A stretch of 64,000 bases of DNA from an uncultured Bacteroidales bacterium (GCA_905234645.1 CAJOIS010000022.1:1-64000); one strand, 5' to 3'; shown: positions 17,691 through 28,419, counted from the stretch's first letter. Made by a program: numbers and translations. The notes: generated by a model from the sequence alone, not told the origin.

Positions 17691-18602
17691 ATGAAAAAAG
17701 TTTTACTTACTGCGGTGGCATTGATTTTCGCTATCGCGACATTCGCCCAGGAAGAGCAGCCGCAAGGTTGGAGTCACAAAGGCAATTTTGGTCTTAACTT
17801 TGGTCAAAGTGCCTACACCAACTGGGCCGCCGGCGGACAGAACACCATCAGCGGGCAAGGCATCTTCAACTATGAGATCCATTACCTGAAGGGCAAATTC
17901 AAATGGGACAACACCCTCAACACCTCATTGGGTTATAGCTACTACAGCTTCAAACACAAGCCCATCAAGACCGACGACAAAATTGAATTCACCTCCTTGG
18001 CCGGACTGAAAGCCACCGAGCATCTCAACTATGCTGCCGAGCTGGCCTTCCGCTCACAATTCGCCAAAGGTTTCAACTACGAAGTCGACTCCACCCATTA
18101 CATTTCAAAGTTCCTCGCCCCCGCTTACATCAGCCTGGGTCTTGGTATCGAATGGGTGCCCAACAAGTATTTCTCGCTCTATTTCTCGCCTGTCACGGGC
18201 CGCATAACCATCGTCAACGATGACTATCTGGCTTCCATTGGCGCTTTCGGCGTGAACTCGTTGGACGTCAACGACACCAGCAGCCATGTCATCAACAAGA
18301 TTCGCTATGAGCTCGGTGCCCGTGCCGTCGCCAAGTTCCAGTATCCCATTGCCAACAACATCGACTTCAACTCAAAACTCGAGCTTTTCTCCAATTACCT
18401 CAACCATCCCGAGCGCATCGACGTCGACTGGCAGAACATGCTCGTCCTGAAGGTCAACGACTGGCTCAACTGCAACCTCGCCACGCACCTCATCTACGAC
18501 TATGACATCCCGTTCTACGATGCTGAAGGCGTGAAAATCGAAGGCTCTAAGGTGCAGTTCAAGGAAGTGCTGGCCATTGGCTTCATGATTAACCTGAAAT
18601 AA
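17691..18602 (+). CDS. DUF3078 domain-containing protein (exported, predicted beta-barrel)
   Basis: GWSHKGNFGLNFGQSAYTNWAAGGQNTISG N-terminus. Confidence 0.8.
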   Translation: MKKVLLTAVALIFAIATFAQEEQPQGWSHKGNFGLNFGQSAYTNWAAGGQNTISGQGIFNYEIHYLKGKFKWDNTLNTSLGYSYYSFKHKPIKTDDKIEFTSLAGLKATEHLNYAAELAFRSQFAKGFNYEVDSTHYISKFLAPAYISLGLGIEWVPNKYFSLYFSPVTGRITIVNDDYLASIGAFGVNSLDVNDTSSHVINKIRYELGARAVAKFQYPIANNIDFNSKLELFSNYLNHPERIDVDWQNMLVLKVNDWLNCNLATHLIYDYDIPFYDAEGVKIEGSKVQFKEVLAIGFMINLK

Positions 18603-18603
18603 C

Positions 18604-19107
18604 ATGCTGAGAGTCGGCATCTTGTCGGACACACACTGCACCCTCATCCCGCAGCTTTTCGACTTCTTCAAGAACGTCGACGAGTTGTGGCATGCCGGTG
18701 ACATCGGCAGCATCGAAACCGCCGATGCCTTGGCGCAATTCAAGCCGCTGCGTGCCGTCCACGGCAACATCGACGACCATGTCGTTAGGATGCAATACCC
18801 CGGGGAGTTGTTTTTCCATGTGGAGGACGTCAACGTCTACATGACCCACATCGGCGGCTATCCCGGCCATTACATGCCAGAGGTGAAATACATCCTGGAA
18901 GACAAGAAACCCGACTTATACATCTGCGGCCATTCCCATATCCTGAAGGTCGTCTACGACAAGAAGCTCAACCTGCTCCACGTCAACCCCGGTGCGGCAG
19001 GAAACAGCGGTTTCCACAAGCAGATTACCTTCATACGAATGGCCATTGACGGGAAACAGTTCAAGGACATGGAGATCTTTGAGCTCGACCGACACAGGGT
19101 CCTATGA
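18604..19107 (+). CDS. metallophosphoesterase, YfcE family
   Basis: GILSDTH, HAGDIG, VHGNID, THIGG, CGHSH motifs. Confidence 0.92.
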   Translation: MLRVGILSDTHCTLIPQLFDFFKNVDELWHAGDIGSIETADALAQFKPLRAVHGNIDDHVVRMQYPGELFFHVEDVNVYMTHIGGYPGHYMPEVKYILEDKKPDLYICGHSHILKVVYDKKLNLLHVNPGAAGNSGFHKQITFIRMAIDGKQFKDMEIFELDRHRVL

Positions 19108-19113
19108 AAACGA

Positions 19114-19143
19114 AAAGGCCGGCTTCAATGAAGTCGGCCTTTG
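19114..19143. terminator. bidirectional terminator AAAGGCCGGCTTCAATGAAGTCGGCCTTT
   Basis: Inverted repeat between convergent genes. Confidence 0.75.
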
Positions 19144-19161
19144 TTTTTGCATTCAATCTCC

Positions 19162-19674
19162 TTAACGGATGCGGTCGGTGGCACGCACCTTCTTGATATC
19201 CTTCTTAAGCGCCGAAGTGGCGGCAATCACCAGGAGCAAAGCCACCAAGGGGAAGGCAATGCCCAACCTGAAGGTAGGCTCAGCGATAGTGATGTCAACC
19301 GATTGGGCCATCTTAGGAATGATGAAATAAGAATAGCCGAGCAATGCTGCGATGCATGCCACGATGACGATGATGTCAACGCGGGCAATCTTGGCCAGCT
19401 TCAAGAACTGGGACATCTTTACCGCGCGAAACAAGCCCATGGCCAGATAACCGCTCAGAATCATCGCTGTGACAGTCAGGATCAGGATGGGCAACGAAAA
19501 CGTCATACTGAACGGAGACGCGCCTTGCTCCCAATTATCAGGAGAGGTAATGCCGTGACCAAACAAATCGAAGGTGTGGAAATCACCATAGAAGCTTGCA
19601 AAAGGCAGGAAAAACAGCATGGCAAGCATCACCGCCGCCAGGAAATAGAAAATGGATTGCAATCTTTGTGACAT
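19162..19674 (-). CDS. DUF4293-family membrane protein
   Basis: MSQRLQSIFYFLAAVMLAMLFFLP; four hydrophobic segments. Confidence 0.75.
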   Translation of the reverse strand: MSQRLQSIFYFLAAVMLAMLFFLPFASFYGDFHTFDLFGHGITSPDNWEQGASPFSMTFSLPILILTVTAMILSGYLAMGLFRAVKMSQFLKLAKIARVDIIVIVACIAALLGYSYFIIPKMAQSVDITIAEPTFRLGIAFPLVALLLVIAATSALKKDIKKVRATDRIR

Positions 19675-19745
19675 AATTACTCGTTTTAATTTGCCGCAAA
19701 AATACGTTTTTTTCCCAGAAAAATTGCCAATCCAAAAAAAAGTCC

Positions 19746-19753
19746 TATCTTTG
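19746..19753 (+). promoter_or_regulatory. -7 element TATCTTTG upstream of rho (about 110-nt leader)
   Basis: Matches TAnnTTTG. Confidence 0.5.
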
Positions 19754-19862
19754 CCACGCTTTTCTAAGCCAAACGTACCATCTGGCTTTCAAAAAAGTGT
19801 TCCTTAGCATATTTATTGTATCACGATTCGATTCCAATCGGAATTAGTAAATCCCCTCTTAT

Positions 19863-21680
19863 ATGTATAATATTTTTGAACTCAATGAGAAGTCGTTAGA
19901 CGACCTTAAAATCATTGCAACCGAGATGGGCATTGACGACGAGAACAGGGACAGAACCCAACTCATCTACGACATCATCGACCACCAGGTCGACCATCCC
20001 GACATCAAAAAAACCGAGAAACCTAAAAAACAAAAACAAAAAACCAAGACCGAGAAACCCGAACCCAAAAAGGCCGCTGTCCCTGAAAACGCAGCTCCTG
20101 TAAAGGCAAGCCAAGAGCCCGTAAAAGAGCCCGCCGCTCCCGTAGCGGAAGAGCCCGCCAACGCTGAAGCGCAAGGCAAGCGCACCAAGCGCCCGCGCAT
20201 CAGCAAGAGTTCCGAGGCCAACGTCGTGGAATGGCAGAGACAGAATACGCCCAAAATGGCAGAGGCGCCCGTCCAGAAGCCCGAACCCATGGTTGAGCCT
20301 GCCCCCGTTGCCGTTCCAGAGGCCGTCACTACCGAAGAGCCTGCCGAGCCGAAGCATAAGCACGACAAGAAGGAAAACTTCAAGGAAAAACGTAAACACA
20401 ACCGCGAAAACAACGACAACGTGGCGAAAGAAGCCCCTGCCGCCGAAGAGGAAAAAGGCACGGAAAACGTCGTCGTTGAAGAACCGGCCCCGAAACAGGG
20501 AAGACAAGACCAGACAGAACGTTTTGAGCAGCGTCCACGCCGCGACGACCTGCTGAGCCAGTTCGACAGCAGCGTGAAAGCCGAAGGCGTGCTCGAGATC
20601 ATGCCCGAAGGCTTCGGCTTCCTGCGTTCTTCGGACTATAACTACCTGCCCTCGCCCGACGACATCTATGTGTCGCAATCGCAAATCAAGCTGATGGGCC
20701 TCAAGACTGGCGACACCGTGCTCGGCGTCATCCGTCCGCCCAAGGCCGGCGAGAAGTTCTTCCCCTTGGTGAAGGTCGACCTCATCAATGGCCGTCAGCC
20801 CGAAGAGGTGCGTGACCGCATCCCCTTTGACTACCTAACCCCCTTGTTCCCAAATGAGAAATTCAACATCACAGGGCACAATGGCTGCACCATCTCAACG
20901 CGCATCATGGACCTCTTTGCACCTATCGGCAAGGGCCAGCGTGGCTTGATTGTGGCACAGCCCAAAACCGGTAAAACTGTCTTACTGAAAGAGGTAGCCA
21001 ACGCCATCGCCGCTAACCACCCTGAGGTATACCTCATCATCCTGCTCATCGACGAGCGTCCAGAGGAGGTCACCGACATGCAGCGCAGCGTGAATGCCGA
21101 GGTCATCGCTTCCACCTTCGACGAACCTGCCTCGAAGCATGTGCAGATCGCCAACATCGTCTTGGAGAAAGCCAAGCGTCTCACCGAATGCGGTCACGAC
21201 GTCGTCATCCTGCTCGACTCCATCACGCGTCTGGCACGCGCCTACAACACCGTCTCGCCCGCATCTGGCAAGGTGCTCACCGGCGGTGTGGAAGCCAACG
21301 CCCTACAAAAGCCGAAACGTTTCTTCGGCGCAGCGCGTAAAATCGAAAACGGCGGCTCGCTGACCATTCTTGCCACCGCCCTCATCGACACCGGCTCCAA
21401 GATGGACGAGGTCATCTTCGAAGAATTCAAGGGCACAGGTAACATGGAACTGCAACTTGACCGTCGCCTGTCGAACAAGCGCATCTTCCCGTCCATCGAT
21501 ATCGTGGCATCGGGCACGCGCCGCGACGACCTCTTGGTCGACGAGCGCACCCTCGCCCGCGTATGGGCCCTGCGCAACCACTTCTCCGACATGACGCCTG
21601 TCGAAGCCATGGAATTCCTTAAGGATCGCGTGGCCAAAACCATCAACAACGAAGAATTTTTGATGAGTTTGGACAAATAA
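19863..21680 (+). CDS. rho: transcription termination factor Rho with long low-complexity insertion
   Basis: Rho N-terminal domain, [49 protein letters not shown]. Lys/Pro/Glu-rich region about residues 45-235. Confidence 0.96.
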   Translation: MYNIFELNEKSLDDLKIIATEMGIDDENRDRTQLIYDIIDHQVDHPDIKKTEKPKKQKQKTKTEKPEPKKAAVPENAAPVKASQEPVKEPAAPVAEEPANAEAQGKRTKRPRISKSSEANVVEWQRQNTPKMAEAPVQKPEPMVEPAPVAVPEAVTTEEPAEPKHKHDKKENFKEKRKHNRENNDNVAKEAPAAEEEKGTENVVVEEPAPKQGRQDQTERFEQRPRRDDLLSQFDSSVKAEGVLEIMPEGFGFLRSSDYNYLPSPDDIYVSQSQIKLMGLKTGDTVLGVIRPPKAGEKFFPLVKVDLINGRQPEEVRDRIPFDYLTPLFPNEKFNITGHNGCTISTRIMDLFAPIGKGQRGLIVAQPKTGKTVLLKEVANAIAANHPEVYLIILLIDERPEEVTDMQRSVNAEVIASTFDEPASKHVQIANIVLEKAKRLTECGHDVVILLDSITRLARAYNTVSPASGKVLTGGVEANALQKPKRFFGAARKIENGGSLTILATALIDTGSKMDEVIFEEFKGTGNMELQLDRRLSNKRIFPSIDIVASGTRRDDLLVDERTLARVWALRNHFSDMTPVEAMEFLKDRVAKTINNEEFLMSLDK

Positions 21681-21693
21681 ACAACATAAATCA

Positions 21694-21727
21694 AAAAGTG
21701 GTGCACGGTTTTTGATGCACCACTTTT
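21694..21727 (+). terminator. hairpin terminator AAAAGTGGTGCA...TGCACCACTTTT
   Basis: 12-bp arms after the rho stop. Confidence 0.75.
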
Positions 21728-21746
21728 CTGTTTTTGTATTGAACAC

Positions 21747-22352
21747 ATGAAAAAAGTCCTCATCCTCATCACGGCCTTGCTGATGTCCTTTCAAATGCAA
21801 GCACAAGATTTAAGCTTGCTCAACCGCATCAAAGCTGCCAACAGTGTCATCAAGTCCTTCGAGGCCAATCTGACGAACACTATGGTCAAGCCGAAGAAAA
21901 CCACAACACAAGACGGCAAGCTGTATTTTGTCGCCCAAAACGAATTCGCCGCCATTTTTGATACAGGCGATTATATGATCGTCAACGAAAAGAAGATCAA
22001 GATGGACATCGGCCTCTTCCACGGCACCTTCAAGCTGAGGGACGGTGGCATGATGCAGTCACTGGGCAACATCTTCCTCTACGGCTTCCAAGGCCGCATC
22101 GAAGAACTGGCCGCCGACAACAACTACGCTCTGACGACGAAGACCGAGAACGGCTACCACATCGTCACGGGAATCATCAAAAAGAAGAAATTACTTGGCG
22201 TGGGATATAAGCAAGTCGTCTTCAAATACCAAGCCGACAACTTGCTGATCAAAGAAATCAACTTGTACGATTACAAAGGCAATTTGGACTCGTATACGAT
22301 CACAAACGTCAAGTATAACGTGCCCATCGCGAAAGAGACATTCCAGTTTTAA
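21747..22352 (+). CDS. LolA-like outer-membrane lipoprotein carrier protein
   Basis: Signal peptide; SVIKSFEANLTNTMVKPKKTTTQDGKLYF and following beta pattern. Confidence 0.75.
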   Translation: MKKVLILITALLMSFQMQAQDLSLLNRIKAANSVIKSFEANLTNTMVKPKKTTTQDGKLYFVAQNEFAAIFDTGDYMIVNEKKIKMDIGLFHGTFKLRDGGMMQSLGNIFLYGFQGRIEELAADNNYALTTKTENGYHIVTGIIKKKKLLGVGYKQVVFKYQADNLLIKEINLYDYKGNLDSYTITNVKYNVPIAKETFQF

Positions 22353-22357
22353 AAAAA

Positions 22358-22410
22358 ATTGCTGCCCATAGATACACTCGGCTAAGCCTCGGTATGACAT
22401 GGGCAGCAAT
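22358..22410. terminator. long hairpin ATTGCTGCCCAT...ATGGGCAGCAAT between convergent genes
   Basis: 12-bp perfect arms. Confidence 0.7.
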
Positions 22411-22414
22411 GTTT

Positions 22415-23770
22415 TTACGCGTACAGTGCCTTCAGGTCATCGGTCGTCAGACCGTTGAAGTCTCCGGAACTCATGAAAGCGCCAATGACATTGTGTCGTT
22501 GGCCTTTTTGTAACAGTTCCACCAGCTCCGCTTTGTTGTGCACGACCTTCAAGTCATTTCTTCCGAAGCCCTCGACGATGCGTACGTCAGGCATCAGTTC
22601 CAGTTTCTTGATGGCCACAGCATGCGGGTCATAGAACACAATGGCTGTGTCGGCGAGCTTCAGGGCATCACGGTAATGGTCGATGAAGACCTCGCTGAGA
22701 CTGCTATACGTGTGCAGCTCAAAGACAGCGAGGAGGTGCTTCTCTGGGAACTGCTCGCGCAAGGCCTTCACACTGGCGTTGACCTTCGATGGTGCGTGGG
22801 CAAAGTCACGGAAGACGAAGTTGTCGCCATTGTCGAACAGCAGCTCCAAGCGACGCGCCGCACCTTTGAAGGTGGAGATGGCCTCGTAAAATTGCTCGTC
22901 CGTCACGCCCAGCTGCTTGCATACCAGCCGTGCCGCGTTGATGTTCTTCATGTTGTGGCTGCCGAAAACGCCCACTTCCCTCCTGTTACCATCGTCCAGC
23001 AGCAAAGTGGTCTTCAAGCCATCGCTCTCGAAGGGATGCACGCCATAGCCATAGGTCCGGCACTGCGCGACTTGGGCAATCTTCTCGGCTTCCACATCGG
23101 TCTGGTCGTAAATCAGGCAGCCACCTGGTTCAATGGTACGGACGAAGATGCGGAATTGCTCCAAGTAATTGTCGAAGGTCGGGAACACGTTGACATGATC
23201 CCAACCGATACCGCTGATGACGGCGATATGGGGATGATAGTGATGGAACTTGGGCACCCGGTCAATAGGCGAAGTGAGGTACTCGTCGCCTTCCATGACC
23301 ATGTACTTGGCGGTCTCGCTGAGGCGCACCATCACGTCGAAACCTTCCAATTGGGCTCCAACCATGAAGTCAGTCTCGATACCGACGCGTTGCAACACAT
23401 GCAGGATCATCGAGGTGATGGTCGTCTTGCCGTGGCTGCCACCGATGACGATGCGGGTCTTGTCCTTGCTCTGCTCGTAGAGGTATTCGGGGTAGGAATA
23501 CACCTTCAGGCCGAGTTCCTGGGCGCGCACCAGCTCAGGGTTGTCGATGCGGGCGTGCATGCCAAGGATGACAGCATCGTATGTATTGTCCAACTTCTCT
23601 GGATACCAGCCCCACTGGGGAGGCAGGATACCCTCTTTGGCGAGGCGTGACTTGCTAGGCTCAAAGATCTCGTCGTCGGAACCCGTCACTTCATAGCCTT
23701 TGCGATGCAAGGCAATAGCAAGGTTGTGCATGGCGCTGCCGCCAATGGCGATAAAATGGACTTTCTTCAT
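22415..23770 (-). CDS. mpl: Mur ligase, UDP-MurNAc:L-alanyl-gamma-D-Glu-meso-DAP ligase
   Basis: HFIAIGGSAMHNLAIALHRKGYEVTGSDDE, GGSHGKTTITSMI, WDHVNVF. Confidence 0.93.
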   Translation of the reverse strand: MKKVHFIAIGGSAMHNLAIALHRKGYEVTGSDDEIFEPSKSRLAKEGILPPQWGWYPEKLDNTYDAVILGMHARIDNPELVRAQELGLKVYSYPEYLYEQSKDKTRIVIGGSHGKTTITSMILHVLQRVGIETDFMVGAQLEGFDVMVRLSETAKYMVMEGDEYLTSPIDRVPKFHHYHPHIAVISGIGWDHVNVFPTFDNYLEQFRIFVRTIEPGGCLIYDQTDVEAEKIAQVAQCRTYGYGVHPFESDGLKTTLLLDDGNRREVGVFGSHNMKNINAARLVCKQLGVTDEQFYEAISTFKGAARRLELLFDNGDNFVFRDFAHAPSKVNASVKALREQFPEKHLLAVFELHTYSSLSEVFIDHYRDALKLADTAIVFYDPHAVAIKKLELMPDVRIVEGFGRNDLKVVHNKAELVELLQKGQRHNVIGAFMSSGDFNGLTTDDLKALYA

Positions 23771-23786
23771 GGTTGGAGGTTTTATA

Positions 23787-25832
23787 TCATTTCAAAAAGC
23801 TATACTCTCTTCCGTATTTCAGATGCTGCTCCAGGAAGTCGGAGGGATAGTCGATGCGGTAATCCACGACCTTGCCATCCTCAACGACGGGAACAATTTC
23901 CGGGTTGATGAAGCCACCATAAGGCTTTAGACCAAGCGCATTGTAACGCTCCAAGACTTCCTTGTGCAGGTCTTGATCGACCTTAACGGCATATTTCTCC
24001 ACCAAGGCCTTGCCAGCGGCATAGTCGCCTTCGCTCTTAATGCGCTGTACCTCAGCCAGCAGTTCGCCGAAGAGACCGCGCAAAGCCTCAAAGTCGTTGA
24101 TGACGAAGTAGGTCTTGCCGTTCTCCACAATCTTCTCGATGACGTTGGCATCCTTGCCGTGTTCGTAGCACCATTCGGAGATGAGCTTGCGGTTCTGCAT
24201 GTGCGACTCGGTGACGTCCTTGCCCAGCTCTACACGAGCCAGCTGCGACATCATTGCGTTGCGGATATAGGAGCAGTACTCAGCCTTGTAAGCATCAGCA
24301 TCAGGCATCACTTCCAACTCGACCATCTTGGGATCGGCAAGATAATACAAGCCAAAGAGGTCGGCACGGGCTTCCTCCAGTGTAGAGCTGAACTCCTTCA
24401 AGGCTCCAGGTTGTGTGCCGGGGAGCAGCTTGCCCGAGCCGTGACCCAAGCATTCGTGCAGGTTGGTATGCACCACATCGGCATCCGAGCCGTATTTCTT
24501 GCAGAGGTCGACTTCCTCCTGCGTATAGGCGAACTCAGCCAAGGCACTCCTTGGGCACTCGTCGGCGGCCTTGTCGTAAGCCTCCATCAAGTTGGTGATG
24601 GTGACCGACTTGGAGCCGTAGTCCTTGCGGATCCAGTCGGCGTTGGGCAGGTTGATGCCAATCGGAGGAGACGGGAAGCAATCGCCACCCAGCGTAGTGA
24701 CGATGATACTCTTGGCCGACACACCCTTGCATTCCTCTTTCTTAAAGCGCGGGTCAACGGGGGAATGGTCCTCAAACCACTGTGCATTCTCGCCAATAGT
24801 ATTGGAACGCTTGGTGGCCTCCAGATCCTTGAAGTCGACGATGGCTTCCCAAGTGGCCTTCATACCCATTGGGTCGTTATAATCCTCGATAAAGCCATTG
24901 ACGAAGTCGATGTGCGAGACGGAGTCCTGAACCCAAGCGATGTTGTATTCGTCCCAGGTCTTCAGGTCGCCCGTGGTGTAATAGTCGATGAGCTTCTGCG
25001 TATAGTTGCGTTGGATATCGTTTTCCGCCACCTCGTTGGCTTTCTTGAGCCAGCCGATAATAGCCGTGATGGCCTCGCCGTAAAGGCCGTCGGCCCTGTA
25101 GACATCCTCATGGATGCGGCCATCTTCCTTTACCAACTTGGAGTTCAAGCCATAGGAGATCGGAGTGGGGTCGTTGGCAACGCGCATGCCGTCATAGAAA
25201 GCCTCCACCTCGGCCTTGCTGATACCACCCTCGTAGAAGTTCACAGCGGAATTGGCGATGATGTCTTCCTCGCTGCTGCGACGCATCTTGTAAAGGTCGC
25301 GATCGAAGATCACGGGAGTCAGGAAGGCGATGAAGTCATCCACGGTCTCGCCCTCGTTGAGCGGCAGTAAGCTGGCGTCGCTGCCCTTCACCAAGTCGGC
25401 GAAATAGGCCTCGCTGACCTCGGGGAAGAACTTGTCCTCGGCATAGTGGTGATGGATGCCGTTGCTGAAGAACACACGCTTGGCATAGACCACGAAGTTC
25501 TGGAAGTCCTCGCTCTCGCGGTCGCCTTGATACGAGTTCAGCACAGCCTCGATGGTCTTGCGGACCTTCAGGTTGTACTTGCCGTTCTGGTCGAAGAGGA
25601 TGTCGCGGCCACACTTGGCGGCTTCGCCCAGATAATAGATGTAGCTCTTTTGTTGCAGCGTCAGCTGGTCCCAATCCGGGATTTGGTAACGCATGATCCT
25701 CAAGTCGGCGAACTCGTCCACCAAGTACTTGAATTCCTCTTTGGGCTGGGTCTGTTCGGCGCTGTCGTTCTGCTTGGGCGCGCAGCCCACCAAAGCGGCA
25801 GCCATTCCAATGCAAATCATCAGTCTTTTCAT
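23787..25832 (-). CDS. dipeptidyl-peptidase III (M49), lipoprotein
   Basis: HECLGHGSGK (HExxGH), EEARADLFGLYYL, lipobox LVGC. Confidence 0.93.
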   Translation of the reverse strand: MKRLMICIGMAAALVGCAPKQNDSAEQTQPKEEFKYLVDEFADLRIMRYQIPDWDQLTLQQKSYIYYLGEAAKCGRDILFDQNGKYNLKVRKTIEAVLNSYQGDRESEDFQNFVVYAKRVFFSNGIHHHYAEDKFFPEVSEAYFADLVKGSDASLLPLNEGETVDDFIAFLTPVIFDRDLYKMRRSSEEDIIANSAVNFYEGGISKAEVEAFYDGMRVANDPTPISYGLNSKLVKEDGRIHEDVYRADGLYGEAITAIIGWLKKANEVAENDIQRNYTQKLIDYYTTGDLKTWDEYNIAWVQDSVSHIDFVNGFIEDYNDPMGMKATWEAIVDFKDLEATKRSNTIGENAQWFEDHSPVDPRFKKEECKGVSAKSIIVTTLGGDCFPSPPIGINLPNADWIRKDYGSKSVTITNLMEAYDKAADECPRSALAEFAYTQEEVDLCKKYGSDADVVHTNLHECLGHGSGKLLPGTQPGALKEFSSTLEEARADLFGLYYLADPKMVELEVMPDADAYKAEYCSYIRNAMMSQLARVELGKDVTESHMQNRKLISEWCYEHGKDANVIEKIVENGKTYFVINDFEALRGLFGELLAEVQRIKSEGDYAAGKALVEKYAVKVDQDLHKEVLERYNALGLKPYGGFINPEIVPVVEDGKVVDYRIDYPSDFLEQHLKYGREYSFLK

Positions 25833-26004
25833 TTTTTATCGGTTGTGTTTCGTGTTTATATACAAAGAAGGGTAAGCTACTCATATCGCACCGCTACAAC
25901 CTCCTACCCTTGCTACATTCCTGTCCTGGGGGATTTCAGAGGGAGCTGGTCGTATAAGAAAGTACGGACTTTTCTTGGATTGGCAAGCGAAAATCCGAAA
26001 ATAT

Positions 26005-27414
26005 TTATTCGTGGCCGTAGCTTGAACCGTCAAAGCAATGCGTGCAAAGCTCGCACTTGGGCAGGCCGATGGCGGCCACCACACTCTCCAAGGTGTTGAA
26101 CTTCAACGAGTCCACGCCGACATGCTTGCGCAGCATCTCAATGAGGTTGGCGTATTCGGGCGTGGTCGGGTCGCAGTACTTCTCAATGTTCTTGTTGTCG
26201 TCGCCTTCCATTTCTTTTACGCAACGGCGTGTGATGAGTTCCATAACGGTCTTCGAAGCCGAGAAGTTGAGGAAGGGGCAGCCATACATCAAAGGCGGGC
26301 AGCTGATGCGCACATGCACCTCCTTGGCGCCATAGTCGTAGAGCATCTTCACGTTGTCGCGCAGCTGTGTGCCACGCACGATGCTGTCGTCACAGAAAGC
26401 CACCTTCTTGCCTTCAAGCATCTGACGGTTGGGGATGAGCTTCATCTTGGCCACATGCTCACGTTGGCTCTGATTGACGGGCATGAAGCTCCTTGACCAG
26501 GTGGGGGTGTACTTCACCACGCCACGCATATACGGGATCTTGCGCACGTTGGAATAGCCCAAGGCCATGCCAATGCCCGAGTCGGGGATGGCGGAGACAT
26601 AGTCGAGGTCGACATAGTCGCGCTTACCCATCTCACGGCCTTCGTTGTAGCGGGCCTCCTCAACGTTGATGCCTTCGTAGTCGGAGACGGGATAGCCGTA
26701 ATAAATCCACAGGAAGCTACAAATCTGCTTCTTCGGATTGGGTGCCAGCAACTGCTGCACACCATCCTGCGTCACCTTGACAATCTCGCCCGGACCCACG
26801 TTGTAGCAGGTCGCATAGTCGAGGTTGATATAGCTATGGCTCTCCGAAGCCAGCACATAGCCGCCTTCGTTCTTGCCGATGACGATGGGGGTACGACCGT
26901 AGTAGTCACGTGCTGCAATGACGCCGTCCTCGGTGAGAATGAGCATCGAGCAGGAGCCTTTCACCTTATTATATACGTTCTTGATGCCGTCGACGAAGTC
27001 CTCACCTTGGGTGATGAGCAGCGCCACCAGCTCGGTGGGGTTGGTGAAGCCCATGCTCAACTCGGCAAAATGCTGCTTGTTAGCCAGGCAATGGTCGACA
27101 AGCTCATCCATGTTGTTGATCTTGGCCACTGTAACGATGGCAAACTTACCGAGGTGCGAGTTGACGATGATGGGTTGTGCGTCGGTGTCGCTGATGACGC
27201 CGATGCCGATGTTACCCTCGAACTTGTCCAACTCGTCGCTGAACTTCGAGCGGAAGTAGGTGTTCTCGATGTCGTGGATCGAACGGTGAAACACGTTGCC
27301 GTCGTGGGTCACCAGGCCCGCGCGCTTGGTGCCGAGGTGTGAGTGATAGTCGATGCCATAGAACAAGTCTTGCGCGCAAGATTTCTTTAATACAGTGCCG
27401 AAGAATCCTCCCAT
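26005..27414 (-). CDS. amidophosphoribosyltransferase-like (PurF-like) protein lacking N-terminal Cys nucleophile
   Basis: MGGFFGT N-terminus where MCGIxGI is expected, intact PRPP loop VAFCDDSIVRGTQL, C-terminal CELCTHC. Confidence 0.85.
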   Translation of the reverse strand: MGGFFGTVLKKSCAQDLFYGIDYHSHLGTKRAGLVTHDGNVFHRSIHDIENTYFRSKFSDELDKFEGNIGIGVISDTDAQPIIVNSHLGKFAIVTVAKINNMDELVDHCLANKQHFAELSMGFTNPTELVALLITQGEDFVDGIKNVYNKVKGSCSMLILTEDGVIAARDYYGRTPIVIGKNEGGYVLASESHSYINLDYATCYNVGPGEIVKVTQDGVQQLLAPNPKKQICSFLWIYYGYPVSDYEGINVEEARYNEGREMGKRDYVDLDYVSAIPDSGIGMALGYSNVRKIPYMRGVVKYTPTWSRSFMPVNQSQREHVAKMKLIPNRQMLEGKKVAFCDDSIVRGTQLRDNVKMLYDYGAKEVHVRISCPPLMYGCPFLNFSASKTVMELITRRCVKEMEGDDNKNIEKYCDPTTPEYANLIEMLRKHVGVDSLKFNTLESVVAAIGLPKCELCTHCFDGSSYGHE

Positions 27415-27556
27415 AGTTGTTTTAGTTTAATATTAGATTAGGTTATAAAAACAAAAAACATCTGCGGAATATGTCCCGTAGATGGACTGCAAAAATAAGT
27501 ATTTTTCATTCCCGTTCACAACATTTTAATTATTTTTGCACGAATTTTATAACGTT

Positions 27557-28174
27557 ATGATACTCAAACTCTATCCAACGGACCCGAACCCCCGATACGT
27601 CAAGATGATCCTGGAATGTCTGGCCGACGGCGGTACCATCATCTTCCCTACCGACACCTTGTACGGTTTGGGCGGCTGTATCAACAATCCTCGCACATTT
27701 GAGCGCATCTGCCAGATCAAGGGCATCCGCAAGGAGAAGGCCAACTTCTCGTTCATCTTCCACGACCTCAGCATGCTGAGTGACTTCACTAAGCCCATCA
27801 ACAACGACGTCTTCAAGATGATGAAGCGCAACCTGCCCGGAGCGTTCACCTTCATTTTGGAGGCCAACAACAACATCCCGCGCATCTTCCAGAGTAAGAA
27901 GAAGACCATAGGTATCCGTATCCCCGACCAACCCATCATCACCAACATTGTAAGGGAGTTTGGCTCGCCCATTATGACCACCTCGTTGGCTGACGAAGAG
28001 GACGAAATCAACCCCTACCTCACCGACCCTGAGGAGATCTACGACCGTTACAAGGATTTGGTGGACATCGTCATCGACGGTGGTGCAGGCGAAAACGAAG
28101 AGAGCACAGTGGTGGACTGCACTGATAATGAGATCGTTATCATTCGCCAAGGCAAAGGCTTGTTGGACGAATGA
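27557..28174 (+). CDS. Sua5/YciO/YrdC family protein
   Basis: GGTIIFPTDTLYGLGG, RPxxKNxP-like region KGIRKEKANFSFI; start corrected from TTG 27536 to ATG 27557. Confidence 0.9.
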   Translation: MILKLYPTDPNPRYVKMILECLADGGTIIFPTDTLYGLGGCINNPRTFERICQIKGIRKEKANFSFIFHDLSMLSDFTKPINNDVFKMMKRNLPGAFTFILEANNNIPRIFQSKKKTIGIRIPDQPIITNIVREFGSPIMTTSLADEEDEINPYLTDPEEIYDRYKDLVDIVIDGGAGENEESTVVDCTDNEIVIIRQGKGLLDE

Positions 28175-28268
28175 AAAATTTTTAATCCAAAAAGTCCCCG
28201 ATAACGAAAAAAGCCGTACTTTTGCAGCCGCTTAATCCCCCTTACCTCCTTAAAGGGGGAATCGTGAT

Positions 28269-28341
28269 GACTCGGTAGCTCAGCAGGTAGAGCACAACAC
28301 TTTTAATGTTGGGGTCCTGGGTTCGAGCCCCAGCCGGGTCA
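28269..28341 (+). tRNA. tRNA-Lys(TTT)
   Basis: GACTCGG/CCGGGTC acceptor, GGTAGCTCAGCAGGTAGAGC D-arm, CAACA-CTTTTAA-TGTTG anticodon arm, CTGGG-TTCGAGC-CCCAG T-arm. Confidence 0.96.
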
Positions 28342-28355
28342 CGGAAAATGAAGTA

Positions 28356-28391
28356 ATCCTCAACTGACAATGGTCGGTTGAGGATTTTTTT
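28356..28391 (+). terminator. hairpin terminator after tRNA-Lys
   Basis: TCCTCAACTGACAATGGTCGGTTGAGGATTTTTTT. Confidence 0.75.
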
Positions 28392-28419
28392 CGTGGTTTT
28401 TGCAAAAAGAGAAAAATTG

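Noticed and set aside
22538-23650. 370-aa plus-strand ORF
   Set aside because: Antisense to mpl with no coherent domain.
23964-25370. 468-aa plus-strand ORF
   Set aside because: Fully antisense to the clear DPP III gene. Composition is that of the reverse complement of a biased CDS and no family is recognisable.
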